From: Posidonia oceanica
Lineage: Eukaryota > Streptophyta > Magnoliopsida > Alismatales > Posidoniaceae
DNA: 64,000 nt
Reading direction: 5' to 3'
Assembly: GCA_037176725.1 (NCBI GenBank)
Contig: JAZBRS010000060.1
Coordinates: 56,634,001-56,698,000, forward strand
The position numbers and the translations under genes are program-made. Shown here piece by piece: positions 34,924 through 46,320 of this stretch (position 1 is the first letter of the stretch; each line of letters starts with the position of its first letter). A model generated the notes under the pieces. The model had not been told where the DNA came from and searched no databases. It was given only the letters and a program-made list of their open reading frames with translations.

Positions 34924-37900
34924 AGTAGTAATCCCGGTGTTCAGACCTTCCATGCACACTGCCAGGAGCTCGCGTGCACCGATCGGAATCAGGTTCACTA
35001 TAAGCGGCTATATCCGAGGAGGAGGGCTCAACTTGAAAACACTTAAAACAAGGGAGAAAAGATAAGAAAAGAAGAAGATAAGACAATTCAGAGTCGCCAC
35101 CGTGTCTATTATCGGAAGACAAGGAAAATCGGGGGAAATGCGTGAGTTAACAAGCAAAACGAAGCAAAGGATGCAATGCAAAGCAATGCAAAAGAAAACA
35201 AATGCAAATGAATGCAAATGATATGACTCATGCCTAGGATAAGGGCAATATGGTCATTGCGGGCCAAAAGACTGGGCAAGGACTCCTGTTACGTGCGGGG
35301 AAGGTGTTAGGCACCCCCGACACGCCCGAGAATCGGTCTTTCTAGGCTTACGCTCGCATACGCAGGGGAATGCAGGTTTGAATGCCTAAATGCCAATGAA
35401 TGCCTGAATGAATGCTCATAGGTGTGCTCTAAGTGGTGGGATGTAATGCAGGAAAGTAAACGTGCAGTCTAAGTGCTCAGCAGCGCTATCTGTGTTCCGA
35501 ACCGGGCGAAACCTGGCTCGTGAGAACTCTAAGTAGTAAGCATCACTGTCCTATATGCAAATGCAGACGGAAAAGCAAAACGACGGTAAAACCAAGCAAT
35601 GCAGGCGATATACAAGAGAAAACGGCGTAAAACACACGAAACAACGCGAGAAACGAGAACGACGCACAAAATGGTGCAAGAAAACGAGATCGGCACGCAA
35701 AACGGTGTAAGAGACAAAGCAGCACGAAAAACAGTGCAAGAAAACAAAGCAGCACGTGAAACGGTGCGAGAAAACAAGGACGGCATGCAAAACGGCGCAA
35801 AAGCAAAGCAGGCACGCAAGACGGTGCCAAAGACAGAGTGGGCACGCGAAACGGTGCCAAAAGCAGAGAGGGCACGCAAAACCGTGCCAAAGACAGAGCG
35901 GACACGCGAAACGGTGCTAAAAGCAAAGCGGGCACGCAAAACGGTGCCAAAGCAGGCAAAATAAAACATCGATGAAACCATGTATATGCAAATGCTAAGA
36001 AAAAGTGCAGGAGAAGCAAAGGAGAGGTAAACAGCGCAAGTGTGAGAACGAGCGCCATTTAAAGACCACGCGATGTAGGTGTGAAGACCTACAAAGGGGG
36101 AGGGAAGCAAGTGGAAGGATTACCTCTGTTTTGTGACTATTTCCCACCAAAATGTCCCACGATGTGTCTCGCATGCTGCCAAGAGCTCGCGATGCGATCA
36201 AATTGTGGAAAAGGGGGAAGAAAGTCGCAATTAGTGGTGAATCCAGGGGAAACGCAACACAATGCACTACGAGTACGCGAAAAGAGGAAACAGAGTTGAT
36301 AGATAAGAAGTGGAAGTCCTATTCTACATGCTCGAGAAATCAGAAAGCAAAAACAATACATGAAATGCAAATGGTGTGCAAATGAATACTGTGCAAGGGT
36401 TCAGGAGGACTTACCTTGGAAATCTGAAGCCTGATCTGAAAACTGCTTGGTCCATGCTGAAGAGTACTCCACCGGGGTCGTCCAGGTAGCTTGGTTGAGA
36501 AGATCCAATGGCCGGATCTGAAGATATCCCAACTTCAAGGAAGAGGGGCCAGAATAGTGGAGAAGAATGGATCTAGGTGTACAGGAGGTCCTAGGGGTGT
36601 GCACAACAGGTCCTCCCATGTAAATGGGAGCTAAGAATGCTTAGGTGTGTGCAGGAATGCCAAATGCAAGAATGCATAAGTGCAATGCATGCAAAATGCA
36701 AGAAAAGACCTAGGAAGGATTTTTCATGAAGCCTGGGAACTTATATGCAATTTTTGAAAAAGTAGAGGTCTAAATGCAAAGATTTTGAAAAGTTAGGGGC
36801 TTTTATGCAAGGTTTTGAAAACTGGAGGGTCTGAGTGCAATTTTGCAAAATACAGGGTTCAAAATGTAATTTTACAAGGTAAACATGCATTAGGACAAGT
36901 TTTGAAATCATATAGGGGATTGGCATGCGATTTTGAAATGTACAGGGTCTAAAAGGCAATTTTGCAAGCAAAACAGTGGTCTTAATGGTCTTGGAATACA
37001 AACAGAGGTCCTATATGCAATTTTTAAATATGTAGGGTCTAAAATGCAATTTTACAAGCAAAATATGCATTTAAATGGCTTTTATAAGCATGTAGAGGAC
37101 CAATGTGCAATTTTTAAAACATGTAGGGTCTAAAATGCAATTTTATAAGCAAAATATGCATTTAAATGTATGCTGTGCATTAATGAAGGACCTATATGCA
37201 AAAATCAGAAAGTATGGGGGAAAAGATGCAATGCAGTAAGAAAAATTGAAAAATAAAAGCCTAAGTTAACAGAACAGAGGACTAAAGTACAAATAGGGAA
37301 AACAGCAGGGATTAAAATTGCAATTTACTAAGGTAAAATACAAGCATTAAATTAGATTATTGATGGCAGGACTAACATGCAATAATGGAAAACTAGGGGA
37401 CCAGAACTTAAAATAAATACTGAAGGGAAGCACTGCAGAGGGACTAACATGCAATTAATCAATTTTTTAGATTTTTCATGCAATTTCATATGATTTTAAT
37501 TCAGAATTAAATGGGTTTTAAATAGAGGCAGGACCTGAATGTAATAAAGCAAAATAGCAAGGCAAATATGCAATTTAGTAACAAAAAAGCATGGTAAAGA
37601 AAAATTAAAGCTACAGTAGCATTAGCAGCGGCCATGGCACTGTAGCACAGAGCTATCAGTGGCCACGACCGGCGAAAGGGGGCTGCTGGAGGCGTGCTGG
37701 GCGGTCGGCGAGCTTCACCGGAGGTAGACGGTGGTCTGGGCTACGTCGGGGGGCGATGACATTGCCTGGAGATGGCCGAAGGCGGCGTCGGAGGTCTACA
37801 GACCTGCTCAGAGGTGATGCGGACGATCGACGCGTCATCGTCGCGGTCTGAGGCTACCGGAGGGTTCCTGGGAGTCGTGCGGACCTCGGGCGACGGTCGG

Positions 37901-40826
37901 AGCTGCGTTCTGCTGGCTGGTGCGGCGGGATAGATCCGGAGCTCGTCGGAGAAGAAGATGAAGCGGCGGCGACGACTCGGCGGAAGAGGGCTGGAATCCT
38001 ATTCTAACAGGCTAGGAAGCATGCAAAGGGAAAAACTAAACTAATGGGAGGAGATGGTACCTGTTTCGCAGGCTGGGTCATCCCCCCAATGTAGGTTGAT
38101 CCAGTGCTTTTCGGCGGTGGTCGTCCGGTGGTTGCAGGCGCTGTCGACGGCTCGGGAGCGTCTGGATCTCCTCAATGAAGCACTCCGGAGCTTCCTAGAT
38201 GCTCGGAGCAAAGCTTCGACGGTCGGAGGAGGATTCGACCTCAGTGGGTGGTCTGAAAGCTGCAGCAGGCGGAGGAGTGTGTTCTCTGCCCTTGGGATCA
38301 AACGGAGGATACCGGCGACTTGCTGGAGGGTTCGTGAGCGTTTCTGGAGGGTTGAATTGGGTCGGGGTGGACTGGAGAGGAAGATTGGGATTGGGTTAGC
38401 TTTCTGGCAGAGTCGGTGTTAAGTGTTTGTGGTGGAGGGTTTAGCCTGTGAGGGGGAAGGAGGCCGAGGCTCAAGTGGGTCGGAGAGGTGGAGTTCTGGT
38501 GAGTTAGGTGAAGAAGTTTGGGAAGGTTCAGTGGGGTATTGTGCTGGGAATTTTAGAGAAAGAGGGTGATGGGTTCTGCTGGGGAAATGGGTGAATTGAG
38601 GGGTAGTTTCAGAGTGGTTCTTGATGCTGAATGGAGGGCTGAGGTGGTGGTTGTCTGGGTGAGATTGGGGGAGGAATTGGGAAAGATTTTCTGGGTTGTT
38701 GGAGGTCTGGTTTCAGTGGAATGGAAGAGGAAGAAGAGGCTCGGATTTTCAGTGGAAGAAGGAGGGGATTTGGATGCTGGATGCTCTGGATTCTCTCACT
38801 CTCTCTTGGACGACGAAAAAGGCCAAAGAGGGGAAGAAGGCTGGAGGTTTTTAAGCAGCTGGGATGGAGTGGAGCGCGGTGGATTTTGAATTGCCATCGG
38901 CGGGAGCAACTGCAGCTGAGGTGAAGGGAGGCGGCCGGCGAGGGTGACGGGCAATAAATACCTCCGGAGAAGCCGCTGAGACGCGAGAGAGGAAGGTGCG
39001 AGCTGGAGCTCGATGGGATTGAGAGGGAAGAGAGAATTGAAAATTTTTGAAGAGAAGGAGAGAGAGCTGGCGGGAGAAAACTGTGGCAGAAGAAGAAGAA
39101 GAAGGAGGGAAGAGGAGGAAGAAGGCTGGCGTGCGTGGGCCAGGCTGCGCGAAAAGAAAAAAGAAAAATCAAAAGAAAGAAAGAAAAGAAAGAAGGGAAG
39201 AGGGAGAGGTGGTGGGGAGAATGGGCCGGACTGGACCCAGCAAGAAAAGAAAGAAAAATAGAAAGAAAGGAAGAAAGGAAGGAAAGGGAAGAGGAAGAGA
39301 AAGAAGAAAGAAATAAAATAGATAAAAATAAAATAAAAATAGAAAAAGTTATTAGAATGATTGTGTTTTAAGTTAGGACTTTGATTAAGTTTTTTTTAAT
39401 GATTGTTTTTGATTAGTTAATTAGGTTTAAAGGGGTTTAGTTTTGATTAGGGTTTTTAGGGTTTTCTTTGTTTTTGTTTTGTTTTTTATTTTGATTAAAT
39501 GTTTGTTAAGTCTTTTAAGTTATTTTTAATTATGTTTTTCTTGTTGTGTACTTGGGGTATTAATTAGGATTTTTTTAAAGTTTGTTTTTAGATTAATTAG
39601 GGTGAGTTTTAGATTTTAATCTTGATCCTTTTTCCTTAAGTCTTCTTTGGTTTGTTTCTTTTTTTTTAATTTTGTTTGTTAAATTATTTTAGCATTTTTT
39701 TGTTAGGTCTTCTTGTTAAGTTTTTAATTAAGTGTTTTTAGATTTTTGATTGTTTGTTTTTACTTTTTAATTAAGTTTTCAATTTTTTTTCTTTTAGAAT
39801 TGCCAAGTTTAAGTTTTTTCCTTAATTACTAACCTTAGTATTTCTTAAGTGTTTTCTTTCTTTTAGGATTTGTTTTCTTAATTGTTTTTCTAATAGGATT
39901 ATACTTTTACTTGTTTTGGTTACATTTTGGTTTTTTCCTTGATTTTACAGCATTTTCCTTTTGTTTGTTTTGCATTTTTAAGTTGCATTCTTGGTTTTTG
40001 GCTTTAGTTAGATTTAGTTAGGCTTTGGGTTTTTAATTGTTTGTTTAATGTTTTTAATTATTTATTTTAGGGTTTTGGTTTGTTTTCCTTTTGTTTTATT
40101 GTTTTAAAGGTTTTTAAGGATTTTTTAGGGATTTAGCAGAAGGAAGGAAAGGAGAAAGGAAAGAAAGAAGAAAAGGGAGAAATGGAGAAGTAAAGAGGAA
40201 AAGGAAGAGTTGAAAGAAAGTAATTTTTTGAAAATCAAAGGAAATGCTAAAAATAAGATAAAAATAGAAATAAGATTGAGAAGAGATAGATGCACAAGGG
40301 GGGCCCACAGCCAGGCAAGAAAAAGGGAGAGAAGGGGGTGAAAAGAAGCAGGATAATCTGGAGAGAGAGAGAGGAGAGAGAAAAGAATAATCTAGGAGAG
40401 AGAAAAGGATAATTTGGGTAAATGGAGGGTTTAGAGGTTTTGAAAAGAGGTGAAATTTGGGGAGTATGTAGCCTAGGGTCTCTAGTGTTGGACCTAGGGC
40501 TTTGGTTTAGTTTTGAGAAAGGTTTTGGAAGGGTTTTGAGGTGTAGAAAAAGGGTAGTTTTACCTAGGTTTTCTAGGGTTTTTGGGAGTGGTTTTGGGTT
40601 GGAAATTTCTAAGTGTTTGGGTAGGTTTGCTAAGTTGGGAATGGTGAGTTTTCTTATGGTTTTTGGGTAGTTTTTGAGCTTGGGAAAGGGGTGCAATCTT
40701 GGGTTAAATTTAGGCTTGTTTTGAAGGATAGGATGAAAAGGATTGTGTAGTTTTGATCTAGGTTTGGATCCAGAAGTCATCAGAAGATTTCAATTGATTC
40801 AAGCCTGTCAAAATGGGGTGTCAACA
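34924..40826 (-). mobile_element. Solo LTR of family A, 5.9 kb
   Basis: On the minus strand it runs from TGTTGACACCCC at 40826 to GGATTACTACT at 34924 (the usual final CA is CT). It is flanked by identical ACAGC at 34919-34923 and 40827-40831, with no PBS and no polypurine tract on either side, so it is an LTR left by recombination between the two LTRs of one element. It resembles 354-5678 along its length, including the 30-bp repeat field (35640-35960), the TTGCAT-rich repeats (36700-37600) and the GC-rich segment (37650-38900). Open frames inside, such as 38609-39172, are LTR sequence. It interrupts element B gag. Confidence 0.88.
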
Positions 40827-40831
40827 ACAGC

Positions 40832-42212
40832 ATATTATCTATCCATCTTCTTTGCATCAGGTTTAGGCTCCTGCATTCATAGCACCGCACTTTGCACCCT
40901 TGCACGGGTATGCTGGCCCTCACGCTACAACACCAAGTGGCGTGATGGTGGATCCGGAGGAGCGCTCTCGCGCGACTCGCACAGCATACGTGGTCCCTAC
41001 CTCTACTGCACAACCCTCGCCAGCAGCAGCCTCAGACGCCTTCCTTACCGGGTTGGGCGATCTAGGGAGAGCACTTCGTCAAGTGCAAGGTCAGGACTGC
41101 CAGCCTTACCAATTTCGTGACCTCTGTCTCTTTCCAGAGGCTGCACTCCCTTCGAAGTTCCACATCCCGGACTTTGATAAATATAATGGTAGAGGCTGCC
41201 CCATCTCGCATCTAAAGGCATATTGCGGGGACCTTGCTCAGCTTCAGGCTGATGAAAGGCTCCTTATCCGCTTGTTCTAGAAGAGTTTGATCGGCCCCGC
41301 GCTCAGGTGGTTCACGTCCCTTGACACGGCTGCGGTTCAGACTTGGACTGGTCTTTCTCGAGCTTTCCTTGAGCAATATGCTTTCAACCTCGACTTGATC
41401 CCCAAGAGGGAGGATCTCGTCGCCATCCAACAGAGGCCCCAAGAGCCATTCGGGGAGTATGATGGTCGCTGGCGCTCCACAGCCGCCCAGGTCAGAGATA
41501 AACCCTCTAAGGAGGATTCTATCGAGATGATCGTCAAAGGAGCGCTGCCAGCGACTGGGACTCTGCTTTGCATCCAGCACATCACTAGTTTTGCATCGCT
41601 GATTAGGGCTGGCGCCCACGTGGAAAGCTCGCTGTAGAGTGGGCATTTCCCCGCACTTTCTGCACTGGCTAGGCAAGCCGACAGCACCAGTAATCGCCGC
41701 AGCAGCAACAACAACAACTTCGCTTCTGACTGCTCCGAGCAATATGCCGCCGCATGCGCTGATCCTCCTGAAGTGCCTGCCTTTGCAGAAAGTCAGCCAG
41801 ACCCTTTTTCGCTAGTGCCCGCACCTATTTATGCACCCACTGCACACACTGTCACCGTTGAGCCAGTGCATCACATCGCGCCAGCTCAGCAAGGACAACA
41901 GCCTAGGCAGAGATGAGTCTGCCGCGCTAAGAGCAACTTCACCCCACTTGGTGAGCCGCTAAGCACCGTCTTTCCCCAGGTTGTGTCGCTTCTGAGGCTT
42001 CCGGAAACTCGCTCGCCACCGAATCCTCTTCCGAGGTGGTACGATGCGAGCAAGCATTGCGATTACCATCGAGCCCCGGGGCATTTGACGGATAATTGCC
42101 TCACTCTCCGGGATGTCGTTCAGGACCTGATTGACAACGGGACCCTCGTCGTCAGTCCGCAGGAGGCTGCTCACACACCTGCACTTGCACTTGCACACCC
42201 TAGCATAGCTGG
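40832..42212 (+). pseudogene. gag: Element B gag, part 2 of 3
   Basis: Continues part 1 in frame once the solo LTR and one ACAGC copy are set aside. The capsid region contains KYNGRGCPISHLKAYCGDL, DERLLIRLF and LRWFTSLDTA. The knuckle C-D-Y-H then G-H and C lies at about 42058-42099. Stops: TAG 41278-41280 (CAG in B'), TAG 41635-41637 and TGA near 41914. No frameshift. It is interrupted by element D at 42213. Confidence 0.8.
42208..42212. repeat. Left target-site duplication of element D
   Basis: GCTGG immediately before the TGTAACAC start of the LTR; the identical GCTGG follows the 3' LTR at 52165-52169. Confidence 0.9.
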
Positions 42213-45200
42213 TGTAACACCTGGGAATTCATTTCCTTGTAAATATGCTTATTTAATGAATTCCTTGGCTTTGGTCGGGTGTTAGTGGCCTTGCGGGCCC
42301 CACTTGAGTGTTGTGGGCCCTATCTGTGGTTTGTGTGGGTCTCCACCTGTATTGTTGTAGTGGACTCCCATTTGTGGTGGCTGGTGGGACAGATTGTGGT
42401 CTGGTCCAATGTGTTTCTCTCTCTTTCTCTCTCTCTCTCTTTCTCTCCCTTCCTCTCTCTTTCTCTCTCTCCCTCTCCCTCCTTCCCTCTCTCTCTCTCC
42501 TTCCCACCCCTCCCTCACGTGCCTCTCCCCCTCCCTTTCCCACGCGCGTCTCCCCTCCTCCCTCACGCGCGGATCCATCTCTCCCCCTCACCCTCGTGCG
42601 CCCTTCCTCCTCCTCCTCCCCATGCGGTGCCCTAGCCGGGCAGCCCTCTCCTCCTCTCCCCTCTCCCCTCTCCCCATCGATCTCTCCCCTTCCCCCATCT
42701 CCCATCCTCCTTCCTCCTCCTCTTCCTTTCCGCTGGTGGTTGGCGGCTGTAGTGGTGGCCGGCGTGCGGTGGCAGCCGGTGGTGCGGCGAGCGAGCTCCG
42801 GTCGGCTTCCCGGTGGAGCGGTGTGCTCGGTTCGCGTGTGGATAGCCGGTGGATGGAGGTTGTCCCTCTGTCCCAAGGTACACGCCTCGCCCTAGGAGCC
42901 TTTATATTGTAGAATTTGCCTTGCATGCTTCCCTTGCCATGATTTGTATTTTATGTTTAAGTTTGGCAATTTTTAGGGTTTATATGCATTTAGGCGAATT
43001 TAATTGGCTTCAGTAGGTTTTTGAGTTGAATGTGGTTTTTCACCGTTTGATGAGGGTGAATGCTCTCAAATGGCTTGAAAATGGTTTTATTGTGTGCCTT
43101 GCCATGTTTTTATGCTATGGTAGAGGTTTGGTAATTTTTAGAGATTTATTGTGGTTTTTGGCCGAATTATGGCCTGGATGACTTAAATGCTTGAATGTGG
43201 TTTCCCGGTGAATTCCGGTGTTTTAGGCCTCGGATCGAGGCGATTGAGATATATTTGTGTTGCTCGAGCTGAGATGCTCGTTTGCATGTGTTGCGCGCCC
43301 AGTTTGGCGCGGATTTGATATGGTTTTGGGGTTTTTATGGAATTCGACTTGAATATTGGTTTTCCGATGTTTTCTTGTGTTGCGTGCCTCGAGATGCCAT
43401 ATTGAGTATATGATTGCATTCCTTGTTTTATTCCGGAGATTTCGGTATATGGCACGCTAGTTTTAGAGTTTGATTCGAGCGTTTGGGGTTTTAAGTCGGG
43501 TTTTAAAGTTGGCTGCCCTGTCCTGGTTCGGCACGTCCTTTTTGGTCGATCTGCCGATTTCTGGGGCAAATCGGTACACCAGTGTGATATCGGTGTCCCG
43601 TTTTGCCGTCAGATTTAGGCCAGGACCTGATTTCAGTCGACCGATATTTATCAGTCTGCCGTTTTCAGGGTTCGATTGGTCGACCGATGGATTCAGTTCC
43701 ACCGAAGCAGGGATTTTCGGTAAGACTGATGTGATATCGGTCTGTCGATTAATGTGCGGACCGGTCGACCGGTGGATTTGGTTCCACCGAAATAGGGATT
43801 TTCGGTATACCGGTTGGAGTACCGGTCTGCCGATTTTGGTCTGGGATGCTCTTCCGGGCTTGTTTTCCAATGTGGTTTTCTCGGTTGGCTTTGGGGCTTA
43901 TTGTGCTTTAACCCATGATATTTGATAAATGTTTTCAAAGAGATTTTGAGGAAAAATATGAATGGTTTGCAAACGATTTTGCCGTGGTTTTCCGTGGCCG
44001 AAAACCTGGGAGTTGTGTTGGCTAGACCCGGGAATGCGACGGCGTTCCTGGTGTGTCGTACACTTCGCCTGGGTTGAGGTTTGGGGGTCGGGGTGCTGGC
44101 CGTACCTAGCGGTATCGTAGCAGCGGACTCGAGAGGTATGATACTCCTACGAAGTTGAGTGTGATACCCTAGTTGTTACGGGCACCGGGACTTGCCTGGT
44201 TTTGGGTGCCGGCTAAGCCTAGGGGTTGGAGCCTCTAGTGGTTCGGAGCACTGAGTTGAGGTCGTCGTATATTAGGCGTGCCCTGTGGTTTGTCCTGAGT
44301 GAGGATAGCTTGCCCAGTTGGGGTGAGTAGCTTCCCTGGTGAGGGATTGCTTTTGAGGCGTCTCTAGTGACGAGATGCCGGGACGGACACACTCCTCCAC
44401 AGGGCGGGTGTTCGTGGCAGTGCAGTGAGCTGCAGGGGTGAGTCCCTGGCTACTGCTTGAGGCCAGATCAGTTGCTTGGCGCCAGGCAATACGATCAGTT
44501 GTGGTTTTGTGCCCGTGGGGCTGTGTTTTGTTGTTGCTGGCTGTATTAGGCCTTGAGTTTTGCCCGAGTTTGGGTTTTGCGAGCTTTGCCACTGTTTGGG
44601 CTATATTTGGGCCAGTTGCTTTCCGCCTGTGTATGGCATGAGTTTGTAGTTGTGTTTTGGGCCGTATTAGGCTAGATGTTTTCCCGCTTAGTTGTGGCGT
44701 GTGGTTTTGGTTTGAGCTTGGGCCGGTGGGCTGTGATATTGATTGTGATTTAGTATTGCAAGGTATTTCCGCCTTGTCTTGGCCAGTGGACCGAGTGTTT
44801 TCCCAACCTGTGGGGTTGGAGGGTTTTGTCGTGGTTTTGAGGTTTTGGGCCGGTGGGTCATGGCTTTGTGATTTATATTTCTGAAACGCCTGTCTTCCCT
44901 GGTTTTAGCTTGTGGGCTTTGGGGAGGGTGTTTTATTGATTATATTGCTTGTTGTGGACCCAGAGTTTTGGGATTTTACCGGTTGTACCGTATTTGAGGT
45001 CTTCTACCGGTTTCTCGCTGGTTTTTGCGAGGTGTGTGCTGGGTGACGATTTCTAGGTCACTCACGTGTGCTTGTTTGGTTTTCAGGTGCAGATGATCAG
45101 CTGGTTTGGAGTATAGTGCATATAGTGGGAGTCACGTAGCTGTCCACTGCAGGTTCCTGGCATTGATATTGTTGTTAGCCCAGTGTTTTATTGTAAATGT

Positions 45201-45267
45201 TGTATTTAATTAAAGTTTTAATTTTGTTGGGCTGTAGGTTTTGTTGGTAGCGACTTGGGTCGTTACA
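42213..45267 (+). repeat. 5' LTR of element D
   Basis: TGTAACACC to CGTTACA, 3055 bp. It holds a TC-rich stretch (about 42415-42720) that yields long Ser/Pro or Arg/Glu open frames on both strands, a GGTCGACCG repeat (43633-43840), and an end matching the 3' LTR. It carries 14 bases near 43297 that the 3' LTR lacks. Confidence 0.9.
43633..43840 (+). repeat. 85-bp diverged repeat with GGTCGACCG in the D LTR
   Basis: Two copies start at 43678 and 43763, each with GGTCGACCGRTGGATT, GTTCCACCGAA and GGGATTTTCGGTA; a partial third starts near 43635. The same array is at about 50490-50700 in the 3' LTR. Confidence 0.6.
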
Positions 45268-45271
45268 GTTT

Positions 45272-45283
45272 TGGTATCAGAGC
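45272..45283 (+). promoter_or_regulatory. Primer-binding site of element D
   Basis: TGGTATCAGAGC, complementary to the 3' end of initiator tRNA-Met, four bases after the LTR end. It is the standard form in plant chromoviruses. Confidence 0.9.
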
Positions 45284-45440
45284 CTAGGTTCACTAGGTTG
45301 CACTAGCCTAGGAGTGGTCAGTCTAGTGACTCCATAGGAAATTGCATATCATGGTTGAGTCTGCACTTGTTGTTTGGCATATATTGTTGCTTGTCTTATT
45401 GGCTGTGGTGCAGGTTTTGTTGCTTCTCTCCCGGTTTAGC

Positions 45441-46320
45441 ATGTCTCGCCGTGGTCGCCGAAAGGATAAGGCCCCTGTTGAGGAACCTAGCTCTCGAGAG
45501 GAGAGTGGTTGGCAGGGTGTGCGGACGGAGTTGCGTGGTTGGATGCTCGGGATCTCTCAGGCTTTTGGCAAGAGTGGCCCTGGTAGAGCGTCTGAGGGAG
45601 ATCCGTGGCTGTGCCAGTTGAGCAAGCTCCACCCGTCAACGTTCAAGGGTACTGGTACTCCTGAGGAGAGCGAGGCATGGCTGCGAAGGATTGAGAAGTT
45701 GTTGGATAGTTTGGCGTGCCCAGAGGAGCACTGGGTGCGGTTGGCTGCCTTTCAACTCGACGGCGATGCCGATGAGTGGTGGAGAGCCATTAGGCGGCTG
45801 AAGTTCCCAGATTCTATCACGGTCGGGATCAAGTGGAAGGACTTCAAGGCTGCATTCCATGAGAAGTACTTCCCGAGCCATGTGAGGAGCCGATTCGACC
45901 AAGAATTCCGGAGTCCGCAGCAGGGCAGGATGTCTGTGGCTGAGTATGAAGCCTCTTTTGCCCGGTTGGAGAGGTTCGCCCAGGCCTTTGATTCAGAGGA
46001 AAGGCAGGCAGAGAGATTTCTGGAAGGCCTTCAACCCAGCTTAAGGGTGAAGGTGATGGGCTGCCGCTGTGTGACGGTAGCTGAGGTTGTCCAGATGGCT
46101 TCCCGCTTTGAAGAGGAGTATAACCAGTATGTGAGTGGTCACTCCAAGGGGAAGGCCAAGTTGCCCTTCACTTCCCGGTTTTCTGTCTCTAGTCCACCGA
46201 GTTCCAGTGGCATGAGTAGCCCAGGGAAGAGAAAGAAGGACAAATCTGGTGGTGGTTCTGGTGCCCGGCGTAGTTTTGCTCGAGGTGGTGGTGGTGTTGG
46301 CCCTGCCTCCAGTGCCCGAC
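45441..46320 (+). pseudogene. gag: Element D gag, C-terminus deleted
   Basis: The start at 45441 gives a basic N-terminus MSRRGRRKDK; the upstream in-frame ATG at 45342 would add an unlikely hydrophobic leader. The capsid domain (about residues 50-220) shows LHPSTFKG, WLRRIEKLL, WWRAIRR, FKAAFHEKYFP, FDQEFRSPQQGRMSVAEYE and FLEGLQPSLR, as in Tekay/Del gag. After a Gly/Ser/Arg-rich linker the frame runs into RT sequence in another phase and ends at 46403. The CCHC knuckle expected in this lineage is absent, so the deletion removed the nucleocapsid end, the whole protease and the start of RT. Confidence 0.85.

Noticed and set aside
42253..42926. Arg/Glu-rich and Ser/Pro-rich open frames on both strands (and copies at 48895-49799)
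   Set aside because: They are translations of a TC-rich tract in the D LTRs, identical in both LTRs and open on both strands.
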